Below, piece by piece: positions 23,621-32,888 of a stretch of 64,000 nt of DNA (position 1 is its first letter; the number at the start of each line of letters is the position of its first letter). Both the position numbers and the translations under genes were made by a program. The DNA comes from CAG-390 sp045636385 (lineage in GTDB: Bacteria > Bacillota > Clostridia > Oscillospirales > CAG-272), in the NCBI GenBank assembly GCA_045636385.1, contig JAZTXK010000026.1, forward strand, positions 1 through 64,000, written 5' to 3'. Under the pieces are notes generated by a model that had not been told where the DNA came from, searched no databases, and worked only from the letters and a program-made list of their open reading frames with translations.

Positions 23621-25501
23621 TTAATTCTGTGTGGTTATCTTTTCGATTACAGAATTCGGATCTCCGTTGTAGGGCAGAGGAACGATATACTCGGTTCCGC
23701 TCCAGCCCGCTACGAATACCTCCTGAAGATTCTTGTTCGTGCCGTCCCAGAGGACCTTGTTATACGCCTTATCCTTGTAGGTGGAATAAGCGTGGAGTCC
23801 CATAGGCCAAAGAACGATCTCGGGGGACATATATCTGTAAGAGGAGATCATAGCGCGGTCGTTGCCCCAGGTCTGATAGCCGTGGTGAGCAACCTGAACG
23901 ATCTCACTTCTCAGATCCGTTCCGTAGATCTTGTTGCAGATCTCCATTGCGGGACCTGTAACGTCGCCCATTACCATTACACTTGTGGATTTGCCCGATT
24001 TATCTGTTGTGATCGAGCGGAAAAGAAGGCTTGAGGTATTGAGTGCGTTTGTGATACTCGGTGCGAAATCGTCAACGGTATAAAGTATCTCAAATACCGT
24101 GTCGCCGAAGTAGAAGCGCTGACCGGTATGGCATACTATCATTTCAGCGTCGAGTGCTTTGGCGGTTTGACGAACGTAGGTGCGCGCGTTGCCGTCACCG
24201 CTGCCGAAGTTGCTGCCGTGCGAGGAAGCGAGAGATTTTTCAAGCTCGCTGTCGCTCATAAGGTTGGCGACTACTCGCTCAACGGTAAACTGCTTGAACT
24301 TTGCCACTTCTGTTCTGAACATACCCATATGATCACCGTGAGCGTGAGTTATGAACCAAGCAGCGATGCGGATGTCCTTGCCGGTCGCGTAATCCTTTGC
24401 CTGCTCCTTGATCGCCTTGATAAGGTTGTCTGCAAAGATGGCGGATTTCGTGGTATGACCGCCGTCGACTACAACGAACGATCCGTCGGAAAGTCTGTAA
24501 AGCAGAGAAAGACCGTTGCCCTTGTAGGATCCGTCGCTTGCCTGATACTCACAGCCGAGCATTGTGATCTGCGTGGTGGTGACTGTGGGACGGTTGTTGT
24601 CGGATTCAAGTCCGATGAGGGTTTTGGGCGAGAAGGGCTCCATAATTATGCGGCATTCATCGCGCTTTTCATAATAACCTACGTTGAGAGTGTATTCGCT
24701 GTTATAGAGCGTGGCGAAAAGGTTGCCGCTGATATCATTGGTGGTGTACTTGGTAAATCCCATAGCCTCAAGTTCGGCGATATACGCGTTGTATCCCTCA
24801 AGCGTTGCGTCAGCGAGAACGAGCTGCTTGCCGTCGATATCGGAATCCGAGGTGCAGTAATAGGTCGCGCCCTGATATACGGGGAAGAAGGAGAGATTAG
24901 CGACAGCCTCGAAGGTATCGGCTACGTTCAGCGACTCAAAGGGGATGGTTACGTTAACGCCGCCTTCTGTGGTTGCGTAAGACTTGACGATCTCGATAAA
25001 TACGTCAGCCGCGTGATCCATAGCTTCGGGGGTGAAGCCGAAAACGACGATCTTGTTGCCTATCTGCTTTACGGTGTAGTCGCCGTATTTCAGACCGACG
25101 ATAGCCTCGTCGAGCTGGGGATACTCAGTTGCGCCGACAAGGATTTCGTATGTTGTGTGGTCGTATTCCTCAGTTGATTTCTTGAAGTCATCGGTCATAG
25201 AGAGTTTGATGCCGAGGGCGCTTTCGATCTCATTTCGGATCTTGACAGCTGCGGCAACCGAGGGATCGGAAGAGGGAAGGTCCTGCGGACGGATGATGCG
25301 GAACTCGGTTTCTCCGTTGACGATGAAGTCGAACGACGTGGGAAGCTCGATTGCGGCGGTGGTTTCGTCTACCGCAGTTTCGGGAGCGTCGGTCAACGAG
25401 GGAGCGGTAGTTTCATCGGTCTCGCCGTTACAGCCTGCAAGAAGCGAGAACGCCGCGATAAGGGTAAGAATAAGGGCAATAAAGCGGATATTCTTTTTCA
25501 T
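23621..25501 (-). CDS. Exported MBL-fold lipoprotein, paralogue 2
   Basis: 626 residues, closely related to paralogues 1 and 3. Signal peptide with lipobox LAGC at Cys24. Module A lies at about 66-175 (FRIIRPQDL, EILVGATEYPQ, IGNKIVVFGF), module B at about 208-290 (NAYIAELEAMGFTKYT, ISGNLFATLYN), and the MBL domain from about 305. Metal ligands are HAHGDH (His386-His391), Asp513 in MGDVTG and HH 539-540 in AHHGYQTWG. The strongly conserved stretch TLIGLESDNNRPTVTTTQIT joins modules B and C in all three copies. Confidence 0.88.
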   Translation of the reverse strand: MKKNIRFIALILTLIAAFSLLAGCNGETDETTAPSLTDAPETAVDETTAAIELPTSFDFIVNGETEFRIIRPQDLPSSDPSVAAAVKIRNEIESALGIKLSMTDDFKKSTEEYDHTTYEILVGATEYPQLDEAIVGLKYGDYTVKQIGNKIVVFGFTPEAMDHAADVFIEIVKSYATTEGGVNVTIPFESLNVADTFEAVANLSFFPVYQGATYYCTSDSDIDGKQLVLADATLEGYNAYIAELEAMGFTKYTTNDISGNLFATLYNSEYTLNVGYYEKRDECRIIMEPFSPKTLIGLESDNNRPTVTTTQITMLGCEYQASDGSYKGNGLSLLYRLSDGSFVVVDGGHTTKSAIFADNLIKAIKEQAKDYATGKDIRIAAWFITHAHGDHMGMFRTEVAKFKQFTVERVVANLMSDSELEKSLASSHGSNFGSGDGNARTYVRQTAKALDAEMIVCHTGQRFYFGDTVFEILYTVDDFAPSITNALNTSSLLFRSITTDKSGKSTSVMVMGDVTGPAMEICNKIYGTDLRSEIVQVAHHGYQTWGNDRAMISSYRYMSPEIVLWPMGLHAYSTYKDKAYNKVLWDGTNKNLQEVFVAGWSGTEYIVPLPYNGDPNSVIEKITTQN

Positions 25502-25563
25502 TTGGAAAATTCCTTTCTGTGTTTGACGGTGCGGCGGTGATTCCGCGGCTTTGTCTTTGATCT

Positions 25564-25592
25564 ATTATACCATTTTTTGACGCCGATTTCAA
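25564..25592 (-). promoter_or_regulatory. Promoter of MBL lipoprotein 2
   Basis: Minus strand TTGAAA (25592-25587), 17-base spacer ending TGG, TATAAT (25569-25564). Confidence 0.75.
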
Positions 25593-25613
25593 CACTTTCA
25601 CCGAAATTTCAGC

Positions 25614-25649
25614 AAAAATAAAACCGAAGCCGCGCGCGGCGGCTTCGGT
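25614..25649 (-). terminator. Terminator of MBL lipoprotein 3
   Basis: ACCGAAGCCGC/GCGGCTTCGGT stem with a 5-base loop, then TTTTATTTT on the minus strand. Confidence 0.82.
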
Positions 25650-25660
25650 ATAAGTATTGA

Positions 25661-27544
25661 TTACTTGCTGGTAATCTTGGAGGTGATGCTGTCGGGGCTT
25701 CCGTTGTAAGGCAGGGGAACGATGTACTGAGTGTTGTTCCAACCTGCAACGTAGAGCTGCTGGAAGTTCTTGTTGGTGCTGTCCCAAAGAACCTTGTTGT
25801 AGGACTTTTCCTTGTAGCTCGGGAATGCCTGAGAACCCTGAGGCCAGAGAACGATCTCGGGAGCCATGTGTCTGTACGCGGTAGCCATAGCGGAGTCGTT
25901 ACCCCAGGTGGTGTAACCGTGGTGAGCAACCTGAACGACTTCACTTCTCATATCTGCGCCGTACATCTTGTTACAGATAGCCATTGCGGGACCGGTAACG
26001 TCACCCATGATCATAGTGGAGCTCGACTTGCCGGTAGCGGCATCTGTGGTGATTGCACGAACGAGGATGGTAGAGGTATTGAGCGCGTTTACAAGCTGAG
26101 GACCGTAGCTTTCAACGGTGTAGAGAATCTCGAATACGGTGTTACCGAAGTAGAAGCGCTGACCAACGTGGCAAACGATGAAGTCTGCACCCATATTAGC
26201 AGCTGCGGTTCTGGTTGCGTCGTCGCCCGATCCCTCGGTGCTCGACCAGTTGTTGCTGTATGCGTTGATCGACTTGGTACGCTCGGAGTCGGTCATGAAG
26301 TTTGCGATAACGCGCTCAACGGTGAACTTCTTGAACAGGCCGGACTGGCTGTTAAGCATACCGTTGTGGTCGCCGTGGCTGTGGGAAATGAACCAAGCAG
26401 CGATGCGGATGTCCTTGCCGGTTGCGTAATCCTTAGCCTGCTCTTCGATAGCGTTGATAAGGTTGTTTGCCCACCAGGTGCTGTTGCCCGAGTGCGCACC
26501 GTCAACGATTACGAAGGAACCGTCGGAAAGACGCATAAGAAGGGACAAGCCGTTACCAACGTAGCTTCCGTCGCTCTTCTGATACTCACAACCGAGCATA
26601 GTGATCTGTGTGGTTGTGATGTCGGGGCGGTTGTTATCCGACTCAAGACCGATGAGGGTCTTATCGGAGAAGGGCTCCATAATGATACGGCACTCGTCGA
26701 AGGGCTTGTAGTAGCCGACGTTGAGAGTGAGCTCGGAGTTATAGAGAGTGGTGAATACGTTGCCGCTGATGTCGCTGCCGGTGTACTTGGTGTAGCCTGC
26801 AGCCTCGAGCTTTGCGATGTATGCGTTGTAGCTATCGAGAGTTACGTCCCCGAGAATGATCTCGTCACAGTCGAGGTTGGTCTCGTAAGTACCGGAGAAG
26901 GTAGCACCGTCAAAGGTGGGAAGAACGGAGAGGTGCTTGGATGCGCTGTGGGTGTCGGAAAGGTTGAGAGCCTCTGCGGGGATCGAAACGGTGTATTTGC
27001 CGTCGGTCTCTACAGCGTACTGCTCAACTACCTTTGCAAACTGCTTTGCAGCGTAGGAGATTGCGTCGTAGGTGAAGCCGAAAATGACGATCTTATTGCC
27101 GACAGCCTTAACTGTCCAGTCGCCGTAGCCGAGGCCCTTGATAGCCTCTGCAACCTGAGGATGAGCGGTGGGACCTACGAGGATCTCGAGAGTGGAGTTG
27201 TCGTATTCCTCGGTAGCCTTCTTGAAGTCGTCAGCCATGGCGATCTTTGCGCCGGTAATGTCTTCGATCTCGTTACGGACCTTGATAGCAGCCGCAACGG
27301 GAGCGTCGGCGGAGTCGAGATCCTGGGGACGGATGATCTTGACCTGAACCTCGCCGTTTACTATAATGTCAAAGGTGGATGCCTGTGAAGGTGTGGTTTC
27401 CTCTGCGGTGGTATCGGGTGCTGCGGTGGAGTCAACGCCTGCTGCGGTGGTCTCGTCGGTAGAGCCGGTCTCGCAGGAAGCGAAAAGTCCAAGCACCATA
27501 ACCAGTGTCAGAAGAAGGGCTGTGAGACGAATATTAAATTTCAT
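25661..27544 (-). CDS. Exported MBL-fold lipoprotein, paralogue 3
   Basis: 627 residues; signal peptide and lipobox FASC (Cys24), followed by a 35-residue Thr/Ala/Glu linker. Module A about 67-178 (KIIRPQDL, EILVGPTAHPQ, VGNKIVIFGF), module B about 212-292 (NAYIAKLEAAGYTKYT, DISGNVFTTLYN, ECRIIMEPF), MBL domain 305-627. Metal-site motifs are HSHGDH (His388, His390, Asp392, His393), MIMGDVTGP (Asp515) and VQVAHHGYTTWG (His541, His542). First gene of the tandem trio in transcription order; it has its own promoter and terminator, so the three are not an operon. Confidence 0.88.
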   Translation of the reverse strand: MKFNIRLTALLLTLVMVLGLFASCETGSTDETTAAGVDSTAAPDTTAEETTPSQASTFDIIVNGEVQVKIIRPQDLDSADAPVAAAIKVRNEIEDITGAKIAMADDFKKATEEYDNSTLEILVGPTAHPQVAEAIKGLGYGDWTVKAVGNKIVIFGFTYDAISYAAKQFAKVVEQYAVETDGKYTVSIPAEALNLSDTHSASKHLSVLPTFDGATFSGTYETNLDCDEIILGDVTLDSYNAYIAKLEAAGYTKYTGSDISGNVFTTLYNSELTLNVGYYKPFDECRIIMEPFSDKTLIGLESDNNRPDITTTQITMLGCEYQKSDGSYVGNGLSLLMRLSDGSFVIVDGAHSGNSTWWANNLINAIEEQAKDYATGKDIRIAAWFISHSHGDHNGMLNSQSGLFKKFTVERVIANFMTDSERTKSINAYSNNWSSTEGSGDDATRTAAANMGADFIVCHVGQRFYFGNTVFEILYTVESYGPQLVNALNTSTILVRAITTDAATGKSSSTMIMGDVTGPAMAICNKMYGADMRSEVVQVAHHGYTTWGNDSAMATAYRHMAPEIVLWPQGSQAFPSYKEKSYNKVLWDSTNKNFQQLYVAGWNNTQYIVPLPYNGSPDSITSKITSK

Positions 27545-27586
27545 CTGTAATTTCCTTTCTTTGGTTGGGAATGGTTTTGTCCTAAA

Positions 27587-27615
27587 ATTATACCATTCTT
27601 TGCGCTTTTTTTCAA
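27587..27615 (-). promoter_or_regulatory. Promoter of MBL lipoprotein 3
   Basis: Minus strand TTGAAA (27615-27610), 17-base spacer ending TGG, TATAAT (27592-27587). Confidence 0.75.
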
Positions 27616-27660
27616 CACTTTTGTACGAATTTTCACAAATCCTTCATATAAAAATTTTCA

Positions 27661-28344
27661 TTACTCCTCTCCGAGCGCGTTCCGCAGTTTGTCGAGCGCA
27701 CTTTTTTCTATCCTGCTGACGTACGATCTTGAAATATCAAGCTTTTCTGCTGTTTCCTTCTGCGTTTTCGGCTTGCGTCCAGAAAGCCCGTAGCGCAGAT
27801 AAATGATCTGCCTCTCGCGCGGGGTAAGTATCGTGTTTATGTACGAAAGCGCACGCTCTGCAAGCAGGCGGCGGTCAAGCTCCTCCGCCATATTTTCGTC
27901 AGTGCTGATGATGTCCTCGTATGTCAGCGGATTGCCGTCTCGATCGGTGTCGATCGCCTCGTTTATCGATATCTCGTTCTGAAGCTTCTTTTGACTCCTG
28001 AAATGCATAAGTATCTCGTTCTGGATGCACTTCGCCGCGTAAGTCGCAAATCTTGTGCCGTGGATGGGATCAAAGGAATCCACGCCCTTGATCAGCCCGA
28101 CCGTGCCAAGCGAAACGAGATCCTCCTGATCGCTTGCGGCGGAATAATATTTTCTTACTATATGCGAAACAAGGCGTAGATTGTGAACTATCAGCTTCTC
28201 GCGCGCCTTGAGATCGCCCTCGCGCGCACGGAGAAAGGCCTCGTGCTCATCTTTTGCGTCGAGCGGGGGCGGAAATCCCTGAGGTGTGGCAATACCGAGA
28301 GTTGAATGAAGAAATCGCGAGAGGATCGTGAGTAGATTGAACAT
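27661..28344 (-). CDS. sigK: Sporulation sigma factor SigK (pro-sigma-K)
   Basis: 227 residues. It begins with a hydrophobic pro-sequence (about 20 residues) followed by GFPPPL, the segment where pro-sigma-K is cut, then LIVHNLRLVSHIVRKYY, QEDLVSLGTVGLIKGVDSF and ATYAAKCIQNEILMHFRSQK of region 2. Region 4 ends in the helix-turn-helix KLDISRSYVSRIEKSALDKL. HNLRLVxHIVxK favours SigK over SigE. The gene is continuous, with no skin-type insertion. SigK runs late mother-cell transcription (coat and cortex). AAAGGAG precedes the start. Confidence 0.92.
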   Translation of the reverse strand: MFNLLTILSRFLHSTLGIATPQGFPPPLDAKDEHEAFLRAREGDLKAREKLIVHNLRLVSHIVRKYYSAASDQEDLVSLGTVGLIKGVDSFDPIHGTRFATYAAKCIQNEILMHFRSQKKLQNEISINEAIDTDRDGNPLTYEDIISTDENMAEELDRRLLAERALSYINTILTPRERQIIYLRYGLSGRKPKTQKETAEKLDISRSYVSRIEKSALDKLRNALGEE

Positions 28345-28485
28345 AGCGGACTCCTTTGCAGACTATAATACTTGATTATATTCCGCCGCCCGCGCACCTT
28401 TGCTTGTCCGCCGAGGAAATAGCTTCCAAAATTATTTTGAGGCTGTAAACAGTTTTGTACGCTATGTAAATTTTACGCAATCCTA

Positions 28486-28515
28486 TTGACAATATATGAT
28501 AAAAAATGATAAAAT
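28486..28515 (+). promoter_or_regulatory. Promoter of the papain/CHAP-like SH3 protein
   Basis: TTGACA (28486-28491), 18-base spacer, TAAAAT (28510-28515), about 45 bases before the GTG start. Confidence 0.7.
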
Positions 28516-28559
28516 AGTTTCAAATACCCGAATTTTCATATTCGTTACGGAGAAATTAA

Positions 28560-30776
28560 GTGAAAAAAATATATTTCAGAAAATTACTGTGCTTCATCCT
28601 TTGCGTGAGCATAATTGTTCCATGCTTGCCGTTTTATACCGGTGCGGCTGTTGATATACCGACTGAAAAGTCGCTGATTGAGCGTGTAAAGTATTATTAC
28701 GATTGGGCGAGAAGATATAACAATAATGAATCGTTCAAAAATTACTGTGCGCATTACGTTAATCTCCAGCTTCAGCTTCTCGGCATCAATAAAAAATACG
28801 TAGGTGGCAACGGCAACGACGAATACGATAACTATAAAGACCTTAATTACAGCCAGGGCGGGCGCAAGATACATAATTATCCCGCAACGAATGCAACCTT
28901 CAAGGACGTACTTTACCAAATAGCTGCGCTCGGTCCCGTTGTAACCGACGTTCTGGTCGGCTTCCAATGGACGAATACCACGGCGGGCAAAAAATACGGC
29001 CACTGTTTCTTCATTCACGGTATAATAGGTAACTACGTGTACTTCTCGGATAGCTTCGGACTTACCATAGGCGGTAAGTCTTATAAGGAGGGCGAGCCGA
29101 TCAAGTGCACCATCGACCAGCTGGTGGCATACTACGGAAGAACGACCCACTATACCGTTGAGGGACTTATCTGGTTTGAGGACGAAGCTCTCTCAGAGGC
29201 ACTCGGCATTACCTCTGGCGGCACCTCGAGCGACACACCGGGTGGAAGTCCGAGCATCGTTACAACGGGCGCGGGCGTTTACGAGATCACATATACCGCG
29301 GGAATGCGTTTGAGAAGCGGCCCCGGTACCAATTATACAAGCCTTGACGTCATCCCCAGCGGCGCATCGGTTTACATCACCGAGGTTCAAGGTGATTGGG
29401 GATATTTATGCTATAACGGTCAGTTTGGTTGGACCTGTCTGCCGTCGTATACGAAAAGGACGGGCAATCTGCCGAGCTTTCTGCTTGATACCTACAACGG
29501 TTCAAAGCTGACCTCACGTGTCGGAAAATCAAGCCTCTCCGATGCCCTCGCCGCCGCAAGCAATACCTCGAAATACAGCTATACTGTCATCGCTACTTCG
29601 GACGTGAAGCTGACCTCAAACACCTCGATCGAGGCGGGGGTCACGCTCTCTCTCGGAGGCTTTGGCTTTGAAAAAGGAAAATACACCTTCACGCTGAACG
29701 GCGGTGTCGTTCAGGCAGGAAAGTCGGTCAAGGTGCTCGCAGACGATCCTCTCATCACAGAGAACGTCAGCGGAGGCGTTTACGTTTATATAGGTTACGA
29801 TGTCGATATGGCGTTTACCGCGATGAGCCTCGTTATCAACGATAACGTCGCTATGCGTATGACCGCAAAGGTTGACGGCCTTGATAAGCTCAAAAATCCC
29901 GAGGTCGTTATGATAACCACCGATAAATCGGGCATCAAGAGCGAATACAAGCCCGATTCCGCAAAGAACGGCGTTTACGTTTTCACGACGGAGGGCATTC
30001 CCCCGCGTAAGCTCGGCGACGCGATCACCTTTGCAATATGCGTCAGATCGACTACCTTAGGCTCATCTGGCTCCGTTACCGGCGGCGAAATATCGCTCTC
30101 TCCCTGCGACTACGTCAGCGCAAGCTACGGAAGCGGCGAAAAGCTCGATAACCTGCTCGCGACAATGCTCAATTATGGTACCGAAGCGCAGATCTTTGTC
30201 GGCTACAATAAATCCACGCCCGCAAATTCTATTCTTCCCGAGAATATGAAAAATCCCGATTTTGATGATTCTGTCCTCGTTAAGGCAAACGGAGCGCCGA
30301 GAATAGAAAATGATTCCACGGTGCATATCAAGCACGCTCGACTCGTTCTCCTCGATGGTGTTTCTTTGCGATTGTTGATAGATGAAGAAGCGGATTCGGG
30401 AAGCTCTACTCTCTCGCTCCTCGTTTGGACGGAGAAGGACTACCTTGAGATCTGTCAAAAGGCTGCTGCGGCTGGCAAGGACATCTCCGAATATCTTGTA
30501 AAGGGTACTCAGACTTATACCTTGAAGGATGTGGAGGGCGCATTCACTCTCGATAACATTCCCACAAAGAAATTTGCAGATACCTACTATTTCCGCCTTT
30601 GTCAGACGGACGGTAATAAGGTGCTCTACGATTATTTGTTCTCATATAGCGTTACTACTTACTGTAATGATATGCTTTCAAATGGTAAAAAGGATGATAT
30701 CGATCCCCTTTGCATGGCAATAGCGCAATATAGTGCCGCCGCAAGAGATTATTTCGGATATGAGATAAACGGATAA
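28560..30776 (+). CDS. Secreted cysteine-peptidase-like (CHAP/papain-like) protein with SH3 domain
   Basis: 738 residues starting with GTG behind GGAG. Signal peptide about 1-29. The first domain (30-215) has ESFKNYCAHYVNLQLQLLG, a Cys followed by a helix, and later KYGHCFFIHGIIGNYVYFSDS with His, the order expected of papain-like amidases or peptidases. An SH3-type domain follows (about 235-300: MRLRSGPGTNYTSLDVIPSG and QFGWTCLPSYTKR). The rest is a beta-rich region and two related C-terminal domains of about 150 residues, each ending like MLNYGTEAQIFVGY or IAQYSAAARDYFGY. It is probably a cell-wall hydrolase or wall-binding protein. The catalytic pair is my reading and should be checked. 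Confidence 0.7.
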   Translation: MKKIYFRKLLCFILCVSIIVPCLPFYTGAAVDIPTEKSLIERVKYYYDWARRYNNNESFKNYCAHYVNLQLQLLGINKKYVGGNGNDEYDNYKDLNYSQGGRKIHNYPATNATFKDVLYQIAALGPVVTDVLVGFQWTNTTAGKKYGHCFFIHGIIGNYVYFSDSFGLTIGGKSYKEGEPIKCTIDQLVAYYGRTTHYTVEGLIWFEDEALSEALGITSGGTSSDTPGGSPSIVTTGAGVYEITYTAGMRLRSGPGTNYTSLDVIPSGASVYITEVQGDWGYLCYNGQFGWTCLPSYTKRTGNLPSFLLDTYNGSKLTSRVGKSSLSDALAAASNTSKYSYTVIATSDVKLTSNTSIEAGVTLSLGGFGFEKGKYTFTLNGGVVQAGKSVKVLADDPLITENVSGGVYVYIGYDVDMAFTAMSLVINDNVAMRMTAKVDGLDKLKNPEVVMITTDKSGIKSEYKPDSAKNGVYVFTTEGIPPRKLGDAITFAICVRSTTLGSSGSVTGGEISLSPCDYVSASYGSGEKLDNLLATMLNYGTEAQIFVGYNKSTPANSILPENMKNPDFDDSVLVKANGAPRIENDSTVHIKHARLVLLDGVSLRLLIDEEADSGSSTLSLLVWTEKDYLEICQKAAAAGKDISEYLVKGTQTYTLKDVEGAFTLDNIPTKKFADTYYFRLCQTDGNKVLYDYLFSYSVTTYCNDMLSNGKKDDIDPLCMAIAQYSAAARDYFGYEING

Positions 30777-30785
30777 AACCAATAG

Positions 30786-30822
30786 AAAAAGCCTGCTCAT
30801 TCGAGCAGGCTTCTTTTGTTTG
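30786..30822. terminator. Bidirectional terminator
   Basis: AAAGCCTGCTC/GAGCAGGCTT with a 4-base loop, then CTTTTGTTT on the plus strand and an A-rich stretch on the other. Confidence 0.82.
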
Positions 30823-30831
30823 TATTATGAA

Positions 30832-32664
30832 TTACGAACCGAAATCAGTGCTTCCGAAGATCTTTGCGAATGCCTTCGGGATATCGGTGTTGTCGATAAC
30901 GCTCTTACTAAGAAGCTCAGCAGCGCCGTCGCCGAGTGCGAAGACGGGAACGTTCTTATTGGTGTGGTCATCGGAGTTGTAAACGTAGTCGCCGTTTGCC
31001 TTCTGGGAGAGGTTTCCGCAGTCGTGGTCAGCGGTGATAACGAGCATTACGTCGCCGCGGATCATTGTGTAAGCGATACAGTAAGCGATAACCTCATCGT
31101 AGTTCTTAACGCTTGCAGTGGTCTTCTTAAGATCGTTGTTGTGAGAGTTCTTATCGATGTAAGCCTCCTCGATCATAATGAAGAAGGGGCTGTTTTCAGC
31201 TGCGATGATCGAGAAAGCCTCCTGAGTGTAGGGAACAAGGCTTGCCTTATTGTTAGTCGCTGTACCGTAGGTGTAGTGGACCTCACCCTTCTTGACGAGT
31301 TCGTCATGCTGCTTCTGGAGCTGTGCGGTAGCGTCACGGTCGGGATAGTGGTAGAGGAAGCCGCCGGGAGTTGCGCCCGTGATCTTATCGGTGGTTACAA
31401 CTGCGGTCTTCGCACCGGCGGAGTGAGCGAGCTCACGGATGTTCTGCTGCTCCTTCTTCTTGTTGTCAACGCCGAGATAGCCGTTAACGGTCTTGTAGCC
31501 TCCCGCGAGTGCGGTAGCGGATGCTGCGGAGTCGGTATAAGCCTTACCGCTGTGAAGAACGGAATAGGATGCGGTTGTGCACTCAGCCTTGTAGGGAAGA
31601 GTATCAGCAACAAATTCTTTGATATCGCCGGTATGAACTGCTGCAGCAAAGTGAACTGCGCTCATACCGTCGCCGATCATCATAATGCCCGAGGTAGCCT
31701 TCTTGAAGGTGTAGGTGGAAGCCGCGGGTGCGGTAGCGAGTGTGGTAACTTCAACAGCCTTGCCGTCTGCCTTGAAGAGGTCGACAAGCGCGCCTGCCGC
31801 GCCGGCTACCATTCTGTGGTCACCTGCGAGAACGATCTTCTTGCCGTTGATAGAGAGGGAATACTTGTCGGTGCCGAGGTCGATGCCGATGTTCGATTCC
31901 GCACGGTTGGTAGCGCCTACGAGGATCTCGTATTCGGTTGCTGCCTTGGAGTCGTCGATGACCTCAAGCTTGATGCCCGCGTTATCGTAGAGATAGTCGG
32001 ACAGTGCAACAGCGGTGAAGTAGGTAACGAGGTCACTGCTCTTGGGGTAAACGATCTTGTACTCGGTGATGGAAGTGCCGTTGATCGAGATGCTTCCCAT
32101 ATAATACTGATGCTCAACGACTTCAAAGTGGTTCTCGTTGAGAACGAACTTCTTTTCAGCGGCGTTGATGTAGTTCTCGATGAAGTAGTTTACTGCATCG
32201 GCAACGCCTGCATCGGTACCTGCGGTGATGATGACTCTGTCGTTTGCAAATGCAATTGCGAAATCCTTCGCTCTGATCTTCGCGAGAATGTCTGCGGTCT
32301 CAGTGCGGTTGGTCTTACCGACGAGGATTTCCTTCGCGGTCTCGGGAAGTCCATCGGAGGTCTTGTACCAGTCATCCTCGAGAGAGAGGTTGAGACCGAA
32401 GGTGGAGTTAATGGTGTCGCGGAGAGTCTTTGCAGCCGCGATGGTAGCGTCAAGGCTTTCGTTCTTGACCTTTTCGGGTCTGCGAATTATGTAATCCTTG
32501 AGAACGTCTGCGGTGAATTCGAAAGAAACTTCAGCCTTTTCGGTGACTTCTTCGGTGGTGTCAATGTTTTCTGCACCTGTTGTCTCGTCCGATTCGCCGT
32601 TACAAGCGACGAGGGCAAAGATCATCAGGAATGCAAGAACGAATGATGTAAATCTTTTGAACAT
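30832..32664 (-). CDS. Exported alkaline phosphatase lipoprotein
   Basis: 610 residues, lipobox LVAC with Cys21. Two copies of module A (57-168 and 201-300; EILVGKTNR and EILVGATNR) precede a PhoA-type domain from about 322. The full catalytic set can be seen: GDGM (Asp332), TDSAAS (nucleophile Ser379), ITGATPGGF (Thr/metal site), EEAYIDKNSH (Glu499 or Glu500, Asp504, His508), TADHDCG (Asp546, His547) and HTNKNVPVF (His567). It hydrolyses phosphomonoesters (or related phosphates) at the cell surface with two Zn and one Mg. GGAGG precedes the start. It shares module A with the MBL lipoproteins in this window. Confidence 0.93.
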   Translation of the reverse strand: MFKRFTSFVLAFLMIFALVACNGESDETTGAENIDTTEEVTEKAEVSFEFTADVLKDYIIRRPEKVKNESLDATIAAAKTLRDTINSTFGLNLSLEDDWYKTSDGLPETAKEILVGKTNRTETADILAKIRAKDFAIAFANDRVIITAGTDAGVADAVNYFIENYINAAEKKFVLNENHFEVVEHQYYMGSISINGTSITEYKIVYPKSSDLVTYFTAVALSDYLYDNAGIKLEVIDDSKAATEYEILVGATNRAESNIGIDLGTDKYSLSINGKKIVLAGDHRMVAGAAGALVDLFKADGKAVEVTTLATAPAASTYTFKKATSGIMMIGDGMSAVHFAAAVHTGDIKEFVADTLPYKAECTTASYSVLHSGKAYTDSAASATALAGGYKTVNGYLGVDNKKKEQQNIRELAHSAGAKTAVVTTDKITGATPGGFLYHYPDRDATAQLQKQHDELVKKGEVHYTYGTATNNKASLVPYTQEAFSIIAAENSPFFIMIEEAYIDKNSHNNDLKKTTASVKNYDEVIAYCIAYTMIRGDVMLVITADHDCGNLSQKANGDYVYNSDDHTNKNVPVFALGDGAAELLSKSVIDNTDIPKAFAKIFGSTDFGS

Positions 32665-32824
32665 AATTTTCCTCCATAGTTAAATTTGAGTTGAAATAAT
32701 TATACATCATTCTCTGCGTCAAGGTGTGAACAAAAGGTTAAAACTGCGTGTTTTTCTTCACAAAAATATGCACTTGGTGACTAAGCCACAAAAATAAATG
32801 GATAATTTTACCTACTCAACTAAC

Positions 32825-32858
32825 TTCGACCTTTTTTTTATTCGAAATATGGTATCAT
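32825..32858 (+). promoter_or_regulatory. Candidate Spo0A-dependent promoter of spoIIE
   Basis: TATCAT (32853-32858) serves as -10, but no -35 box stands 17 bases upstream. TTCGACC (32825-32831), the reverse of GGTCGAA, is 6 of 7 to the Spo0A box TGTCGAA. Bacillus spoIIE also has a weak sigma-A promoter activated by Spo0A. Tentative. Confidence 0.35.
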
Positions 32859-32888
32859 TCTGACAAGAACCTAAAAGGAAGTGAAAGA

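Noticed and set aside
28560..29200. Reading the first domain as an NlpC/P60 amidase
   Set aside because: A Cys and a later His are present, but the NlpC/P60 arrangement of surrounding residues was not convincing; I kept the broader papain/CHAP-like label.
30820..32646. Long plus-strand frame opposite the alkaline phosphatase gene
   Set aside because: A shadow caused by codon bias. The minus-strand protein has the full set of catalytic residues and a signal peptide.
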